Shown: positions 1 through 4,324 of the stretch, piece by piece
How the letters are laid out: each line of letters begins with the position of its first letter
Numbering within the stretch: position 1 is the stretch's first letter
Source: CAYNTH01 sp964427055
Lineage (GTDB): Archaea > Aenigmatarchaeota > Aenigmatarchaeia > CG10238-14 > SCSR01
Length of the DNA stretch: 6,023 bases
Assembly: GCA_964427055.1 (NCBI GenBank)
Contig: CAYRSQ010000048.1
Coordinates: 1 to 6,023, forward strand
Direction: 5' to 3'
Position numbers and translations under genes: made by a program
The notes under the pieces: generated by a model
Databases searched by the model: none
What the model was told of the DNA's origin: nothing
What the model saw: the letters and a program-made list of their open reading frames with translations, nothing else

Positions 1-36
1 AAAACTCATACCAAATCAGGGCTCAACTTTAAATTC

Positions 37-2415
37 TTAATTTGGACAAGAGTGCTTTATACTATAAACGGTATCAAATCCTTTTTTAATATTTTTTGAA
101 AAATTCTTACCTAAAATATCCTCACGAATTTTGATTTCTTCAAACATCTTTTTAACGATCTTCATCTCATACATGGCAGTATCATTTTTGTTATTTTCTT
201 TAAGATCGTCAAAAATTCCTTGTAGCTTTTTTACACAATACGAAATCTTATATTCTCCCAAGTCAGGATAATCATTATCGTTGAGTTTCATTTTTCCGAT
301 TATTACCGAATCGTCCAGTTTGATAGAATGAACAAAATAAGTTTTTATGATAAGTTTTACAATACCTTCCAAAACAACTATCCCTGGTTGTAGGTACAAA
401 CTTCCATAGAGACGTTGCCGTTCCATCAGTAGCCCAACAGCGGCCATGGCAGACACTTCCGAGAATGAAAGATAGTTTTCTGGCGTGATAGAAAGACCAT
501 TCACAATATCTATAAGAAACTGAACAGGAGCAAGAGACGTTTTTCTTTCTGTGGAACTAGTATCCCTGAAGACATAATCAATTTTATCAGCGTCTATTGA
601 ACTGTTGATGATGGCGTCTAAGTATCCCACTCCAAAACTTCCATTGACGAGCTTTATTACATCCGTCACATTGTATCCCGTTTCTTCCAATTGTTTTTTT
701 AGCTTTTGTTCGCTGCGGTTAAATAAATCTTCGATTGCTTTATCAGTTTGATATATGTGGGAATAATGATCTTTATATCCCGCCGGTTTCCAATTTAATT
801 CATTAAAGACATCTTCTATCAAATGTGAAAACGGTAGGTGGCCTATATCATGTAGCAATGCTGCAAGCCTTAAGAATTGTTTTTCGGCAGGATTTTCTTC
901 CACGTGTATCGTATTTTGCACTGCTCTTTCGTACAAATACGATGCTATTTTCATTACCCCAACTGAGTGATAAAATCTTGTATGGTTCCTTATTCTACTC
1001 TCGTCATCTTTTGTTCCCATCCAATATGATTTCAAACCTAGCTGGGCAAATTTATCAATTCCTGTAGTTCCCATCTCTTTTCTTACATCATTTTCTAATC
1101 TTGATAATTTTAGATTTATTGATCCTTCCAATGATGAATTATTTCCTACCTCTTTATCCCAATATTTATCAGAAATATCTGATTCATTATGTTCTACTAC
1201 ACTACTACTTGTCGATGGTTCTTCCACTAATACCTTTTTGGTTAAATCTTCCATAAATTGATCTGCTGTTACACCCAATACCTTAACCATAGCATCATCA
1301 GAAGTCTTTGTATCTACAAGCTCCCTTATAATGTATGTTGTTTTAGGTTTTCCCTCATCCTTATCGACTTCTTTTCCTTTTGGATATCGATCAACCACTA
1401 ACAGTGGAATGTCTCTTTCGGCCAATAAGTCTCCAAGGAATGCAATTATGAGCGGGTCCCACTCACCACTTGTTCCAACCACAGTGACAGATCCAACCCT
1501 AAATGCAAGATATTTCCATACAATTGCCAACATGTCTTTCATGTCTTTTTCTTTTTCATAAGAACCTGGAAATGAAAGGAATGGAAAACCGATATTCCCA
1601 CAATATGGACATGTAAGAAAATCCTCTGGCTTCCGCTTTTCTTCTCCATGGTTTTCTTGAGAGAAAGAATCAATGGATGCCCATAGCGAATGTTCCTTAC
1701 CTTTATTGGGACAATACGTTTTTAAATCACATTTTACATATAAAATATCACCTCTAATCTGAATCTCTAAATATTCTTTTATGTTGTCTTCTGTATCTTC
1801 TGCGTCATGTAGTCTTAAGAAGAAATCCTCGCATTCCTTTGGCACTGGTAAAGAAAAAAAATTCTTTTTGCCATTCTCCTTCTCTTTTTTTCTCCTTACT
1901 TCAAATTCTCTTATCAACAGTCCGTCAAAATTTAATGTAATATTGATTGCGTCATAAGCTTCGTAAAGATTTGCAAGTTCTTTGTGAAAGGAAGTTGGGT
2001 CTTTCTCTATGATTTTGGGTAATAGCCACTGTATATTAAATGGTTTCCATACATTATTTTTTAACTTATTAGTTTCTTGAAAGGACTTTAACAGTTTTGC
2101 TATTGTGCCTCTGTCTTTTCTGTCACTACCATGAAATGCTCTCCATATTCCAAAAAGATCTTTAATTTCTGGATAGGATTGATCATATTTTTTATCTATA
2201 AACCTTTTTTCAAGCTCAGCAATTATATCATATAGATCGGGAATATCTTTCTCTCCATCCTTGGAAACACCCAATCCTGTTATAAATAGAGGAATAAGTC
2301 CTTTTCGATGCTGTTTTTTTATAAGTGCAGCCCATCGTTTAATCACCTCATCATAATTTTCACCATTGTAGTATATAATTGGAGTCTCTATTCCTTGAAA
2401 AACTTGGCCTGTCAT
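37..2415 (-). CDS. SIR2 (sirtuin-like, zinc-binding) - HD phosphohydrolase fusion protein, putative defence effector
   Basis: 792 residues, started at the ATG with GGAGGT 8 nt upstream. SIR2 part (about 36-395): TGLGVS at 46-51 and IPD at 58-60 match the sirtuin TGAGIS...GIPD loop; TLNFDGLL at 160-167 matches the TxNxD segment; His203 (RLHD) sits where sirtuins have the catalytic His; C229, C235, C269 and C272 form a zinc-ribbon pattern; VVGTS at 312-316 is the sirtuin GTS motif. A Ser/Glu-rich linker (about 397-430) follows. HD part (about 450-792): R480/H483 (HTRFYHS), H522-D523 (LHDIGHLPFSH) and D610 (IDADKIDYVFRD) match the metal and catalytic residues of SAMHD1/Dgt-like dNTP triphosphohydrolases. 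By family, SIR2 domains use NAD+ (deacylation, ADP-ribosylation or NADase) and this HD class cleaves dNTPs. I infer a cytoplasmic nucleotide-depleting effector; protein deacylation with an HD regulator is the alternative. There is no signal peptide or membrane segment. Parts of the gene are very AT-rich (28% GC in one 60-base stretch), suggesting transfer. Domain calls are firm; the biological role is not. Confidence 0.88.
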   Translation of the reverse strand: MTGQVFQGIETPIIYYNGENYDEVIKRWAALIKKQHRKGLIPLFITGLGVSKDGEKDIPDLYDIIAELEKRFIDKKYDQSYPEIKDLFGIWRAFHGSDRKDRGTIAKLLKSFQETNKLKNNVWKPFNIQWLLPKIIEKDPTSFHKELANLYEAYDAINITLNFDGLLIREFEVRRKKEKENGKKNFFSLPVPKECEDFFLRLHDAEDTEDNIKEYLEIQIRGDILYVKCDLKTYCPNKGKEHSLWASIDSFSQENHGEEKRKPEDFLTCPYCGNIGFPFLSFPGSYEKEKDMKDMLAIVWKYLAFRVGSVTVVGTSGEWDPLIIAFLGDLLAERDIPLLVVDRYPKGKEVDKDEGKPKTTYIIRELVDTKTSDDAMVKVLGVTADQFMEDLTKKVLVEEPSTSSSVVEHNESDISDKYWDKEVGNNSSLEGSINLKLSRLENDVRKEMGTTGIDKFAQLGLKSYWMGTKDDESRIRNHTRFYHSVGVMKIASYLYERAVQNTIHVEENPAEKQFLRLAALLHDIGHLPFSHLIEDVFNELNWKPAGYKDHYSHIYQTDKAIEDLFNRSEQKLKKQLEETGYNVTDVIKLVNGSFGVGYLDAIINSSIDADKIDYVFRDTSSTERKTSLAPVQFLIDIVNGLSITPENYLSFSEVSAMAAVGLLMERQRLYGSLYLQPGIVVLEGIVKLIIKTYFVHSIKLDDSVIIGKMKLNDNDYPDLGEYKISYCVKKLQGIFDDLKENNKNDTAMYEMKIVKKMFEEIKIREDILGKNFSKNIKKGFDTVYSIKHSCPN

Positions 2416-2423
2416 TAGTTTAT

Positions 2424-2429
2424 ACCTCC
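2424..2429 (-). promoter_or_regulatory. Ribosome binding site of the SIR2-HD gene
   Basis: GGAGGT on the minus strand, 8 nt before the ATG at 2415. It supports that start and independent translation of the gene. No convincing -35/-10 pair was found in the 125 bases between the upstream scar's stop and this site, so transcription may come from upstream. Confidence 0.8.
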
Positions 2430-2552
2430 GTTCTTAACTGTGAGGGCCACTTCAAACTTTGCCAGATATCCTTTCCAAATGATGAATATTTCTTGGACAA
2501 TCCTTTTCCCTTTTACACCTATCTTTGTTTTTCTCTTTTTTCACCTTCCCAC

Positions 2553-2693
2553 ACTCTCCTCAACAATGGCGATTTCTTCTGCTGTCAGGCCGTAAAGATC
2601 ATAAACCATACGGTCAATTTCGGTTTCTAATGCGCTGGTGTCGGCTTGCGGGTCGGATTTTTTCAGGGTGAGGATCTGATTCGACAGGGCAAT
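2553..2693 (-). repeat. Direct repeat copy A: diverged restriction-enzyme tail
   Basis: This 141-base segment aligns without gaps to 4337-4477 in the same orientation, with 116 of 141 bases identical (about 82%, hand count). Many differences keep the amino acid or are conservative, so the copy comes from a related but distinct restriction-modification gene rather than a recent duplication. It is GC-rich for this window (33 of 60 bases in 2641-2700). Confidence 0.85.
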
Positions 2694-2731
2694 CCCTTTC
2701 CCCATAGCCCCCACTACATTTACAGTATTAA

Positions 2732-2747
2732 CCGGCGTCTGCGCCGG
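2732..2747. other. Short perfect GC-rich inverted repeat
   Basis: CCGGCG, a four-base loop TCTG, then CGCCGG: a 6-bp perfect stem inside the macrodomain remnant. No T-run follows on either strand, so it is not a convincing terminator. It overlaps codons for the SPAQTP part of the remnant and may be chance or a site that promoted the rearrangement. Confidence 0.35.
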
Positions 2748-2790
2748 CGATGCTCAGATACTGCCTGATAAATATGTCAACATGGGATTT

Positions 2791-2797
2791 CTCCTTT
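2791..2797 (-). promoter_or_regulatory. Retained ribosome binding site of the macrodomain remnant
   Basis: AAAGGAG on the minus strand lies 7 nt before the ATG at 2783. Its ideal spacing shows that 2783 was the true start of the lost macrodomain gene. Translation would now stop after nine residues. Confidence 0.65.
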
Positions 2798-2841
2798 GTT
2801 TATTTTGTTTTGCCATAAGAAGTGATGAACCCGTTCCCCAA

Positions 2842-3393
2842 TTACCCATCTTTATTACTTTTTTCGGCTTTCGAACGTCTGATTTTTCTTTGCACAAGGA
2901 GCATCCACTGAGCACCCATTACAACGTGCCAACATTCGCGTAACGTTAGGCTGGACAGGGTGAAGAGGATGATTTTTACGCTGAAATACCATTCTTTATT
3001 AACTTGAGTTGGCCATTGCTTGTCAAATACAGACAGACCAGCAACTCCCCAAAAAACCAAAGTAACCAAAATTGTTAGAATAGCTGTCTGATAGACAAAA
3101 ACATATTCCTCAAACCCTCCTTCATGAAAATCTGCCATCTCATCTATTTCACTGGTTTGCATAAGGGCTTGTGCATTTCCAGCCCATGCGAAGGATAGTC
3201 CCACAAAAATACCGGCTAAAGGTAGAAGCACAGCATTGGCAGCCGTCTGTAAATTAACTTCAACCAATAATGTCATCACAAATCCAATACTCAAATGGAG
3301 CAAAATCCATGCATTAAATATTCTTCTGAAACCCGCTTTAGCACCGCTTCCTTTTAAAAACCAATGCCAATAGCCTATGAATTTAGTCTCCAT
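2842..3393 (-). CDS. Four-helix integral membrane protein, second gene of a coupled pair
   Basis: 183 residues; family not recognised. Four hydrophobic stretches can be read at about 25-44, 52-72, 97-121 and 136-167. Basic residues cluster before the first (K14, K19, R23, R24) and after the last (KIRRSKAEK), so both ends should face the cytoplasm. The loop between helices 2 and 3 (about 78-95) is short, acidic and also predicted cytoplasmic. There is no signal peptide or enzymatic motif. Its ATG overlaps the stop of the preceding gene (TAATG) and no good Shine-Dalgarno sequence sits at the right distance, so it probably depends on translational coupling and works in a fixed ratio with that partner. 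In a defence setting, small multi-helix membrane proteins paired with a soluble partner often act as membrane-disrupting effectors; this role is inferred from context only. Confidence 0.85.
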   Translation of the reverse strand: METKFIGYWHWFLKGSGAKAGFRRIFNAWILLHLSIGFVMTLLVEVNLQTAANAVLLPLAGIFVGLSFAWAGNAQALMQTSEIDEMADFHEGGFEEYVFVYQTAILTILVTLVFWGVAGLSVFDKQWPTQVNKEWYFSVKIILFTLSSLTLRECWHVVMGAQWMLLVQRKIRRSKAEKSNKDG

Positions 3394-4232
3394 TATTCTG
3401 TACCGACAGTTCCTCTCACTCTCTTATAATTTTCCCTGATGTGCCGTAATATCATCATTTTGTGCTCGGGATCGGCTACGTCTTCTTGCCTCACAATAAT
3501 GGGATTGCCCTTGAGTCTTTTTATAATCTTTTGGCTTGTCTCGCTTGGCTGCAACCATGCAGTAGCGTCATTGCCTGTCGAAGCCGCAGAACGTGCAATG
3601 TCTTCGAGACTTTCGGTATTTAAATTATCTCCTTCCACCTCGGTCTTTCCTTTCTCTCCATTTGAGTCTACTAACAATTTTTGCGTAGGTTTAACAAAGT
3701 CCTCATTTACATCAAAAGCATTCGGCCTCGAAAAAGTTACCCAAAATTTAGAAACAGAGAATGCTTGACGAAGATGGTCAATGAAATCCGTAGGGTCATT
3801 TATTTCATCAATATCAAAACTCGCCTCTATTTGTTGAGTACGTTTGGATTCGTTCAGTAGGCGAACAAATTGATTCGCTATACCCATGGTTTTAGGGGAA
3901 AGCTTAGGCTTTTTCGCAATGGCACATACTTCTATCCGAGTATCTAATATCACATGAGTATAAGGTGCAGTATCGAATTCCTGTTCATCAAAATTGCCGT
4001 CTTCATAAATTTCTAACGTTGACTTCGTTGTCCTGCCGATTCGGAAATATAGACCACCCTCTTCAATGATCGAAACGTTTCCAATATGCCAAATCATACC
4101 TTTTCTAAGTTCCGCAGAAGGTACTGAAAAAATTACGTCTTGAAGAATTTCTGATGGTGTTTTAGGCGGCTCAAGGAAAGATATCTGGTTAGATGGATAA
4201 ACCTTTATACGAAATAGCTGAAATTCTAACAT
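3393..4232 (-). CDS. Soluble protein of unknown family, first gene of a coupled pair with a membrane protein
   Basis: 279 residues from the ATG at 4232, chosen because a perfect AGGAGG lies 7 nt upstream; the longer frame from 4313 adds 27 residues that contain this ribosome site. The N-terminal ~110 residues look beta-rich (alternating stretches such as GLYFRIGRTTKSTLEIYEDG and HVILDTRIEVCAIAKK). A middle part (about 139-174) runs FDIDEINDPTDFIDHLRQ then KFWVTFSRPNAFD. A polar, acidic, probably flexible stretch follows at about 189-223. The C-terminal segment is rich in Lys/Arg (KRLKGNPIIVRQE, RHIRENYKRVRG). I see no catalytic motif, signal peptide or membrane segment and do not recognise the family. 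The stop overlaps the start of the four-helix membrane protein gene, so the two likely act together, this one perhaps as the cytoplasmic sensor or regulator. The gene begins 92 bases after the restriction-enzyme stop and may share its transcript. Confidence 0.85.
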   Translation of the reverse strand: MLEFQLFRIKVYPSNQISFLEPPKTPSEILQDVIFSVPSAELRKGMIWHIGNVSIIEEGGLYFRIGRTTKSTLEIYEDGNFDEQEFDTAPYTHVILDTRIEVCAIAKKPKLSPKTMGIANQFVRLLNESKRTQQIEASFDIDEINDPTDFIDHLRQAFSVSKFWVTFSRPNAFDVNEDFVKPTQKLLVDSNGEKGKTEVEGDNLNTESLEDIARSAASTGNDATAWLQPSETSQKIIKRLKGNPIIVRQEDVADPEHKMMILRHIRENYKRVRGTVGTE

Positions 4233-4239
4233 GTGACTT

Positions 4240-4245
4240 CCTCCT
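4240..4245 (-). promoter_or_regulatory. Ribosome binding site fixing the start of the 279-residue protein
   Basis: AGGAGG on the minus strand with a 7-nt gap to the ATG at 4232. It decides between that start and the in-frame ATG at 4313. Confidence 0.85.
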
Positions 4246-4324
4246 ATATAACAATAGTAAAAGATTAACATCCCAAGCACATGCTGGCTAAAGTTTATTC
4301 CCTGATCCACCAAATTATTACTTC

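Larger units (their letters stand above)
2541..2783 (-). pseudogene. Chimeric scar: macrodomain gene start fused to a restriction-enzyme C-terminal tail
   Basis: An 81-codon frame starts at ATG 2783 behind AAAGGAG and ends at TGA 2541. Codons 1-33 read as the start of a macrodomain protein: MLTYLSGSI, a stop (TGA, 2756-2754), then ASPAQTP and VNTVNVVGAMGKGIAL. The last segment is the signature ADP-ribose-binding strand and loop of DarG/TARG1-type macrodomains (VNTVNxxGxMGKGIAL). Straight after Ile-Ala-Leu the frame becomes a tail 79% identical over 47 residues (37/47, hand count) to the end of the restriction enzyme encoded at 4325-6023. Both parents carry IAL at this point, so a deletion or recombination through short shared sequence is the simplest explanation. 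The in-frame TGA and the loss of most of the macrodomain make it non-functional. A 54-codon frame from the internal ATG at 2705 exists but has no persuasive ribosome site of its own. The flanks (2416-2540 and 2784-2841) hold no other gene. Confidence 0.8.

Noticed and set aside
1..36. Terminator or further gene after the SIR2-HD stop
   Set aside because: Only 36 bases remain and they contain no hairpin with a T-run and no start site.
2379..2630. Plus-strand open frame of 83 codons, and other plus-strand frames at 825-1067, 1331-1561, 3439-3768, 4685-4999 and 5644-5910
   Set aside because: They lie opposite minus-strand genes or the scar, show no recognisable motifs and have odd compositions (Ser/Phe-rich), as expected of antisense shadows.
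2541..2705. Functional 54-residue small protein starting MGKGIAL
   Set aside because: Its N-terminus is macrodomain interior sequence and the rest is an enzyme tail; no well-placed ribosome site precedes it, and a better start exists upstream but is blocked by a stop.
2732..2747. GC-rich hairpin as an intrinsic terminator
   Set aside because: The stem is only 6 bp, no U-run follows on either strand, and it lies within the coding sequence of the macrodomain remnant.
2842..4232. Kiwa defence system (four-helix KwaA plus a ~300-residue partner KwaB)
   Set aside because: Sizes and topology are similar, but the gene order is reversed relative to kwaA-kwaB and I could not recognise KwaB/DUF4868 features in the soluble protein. 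A profile search would decide it.
4233..4313. N-terminal extension of the 279-residue protein from an ATG at 4313, giving a hydrophobic stretch resembling a signal or membrane segment
   Set aside because: A perfect AGGAGG lies inside this stretch at 4245-4240, ideally spaced for the ATG at 4232, so the extension is probably untranslated leader.
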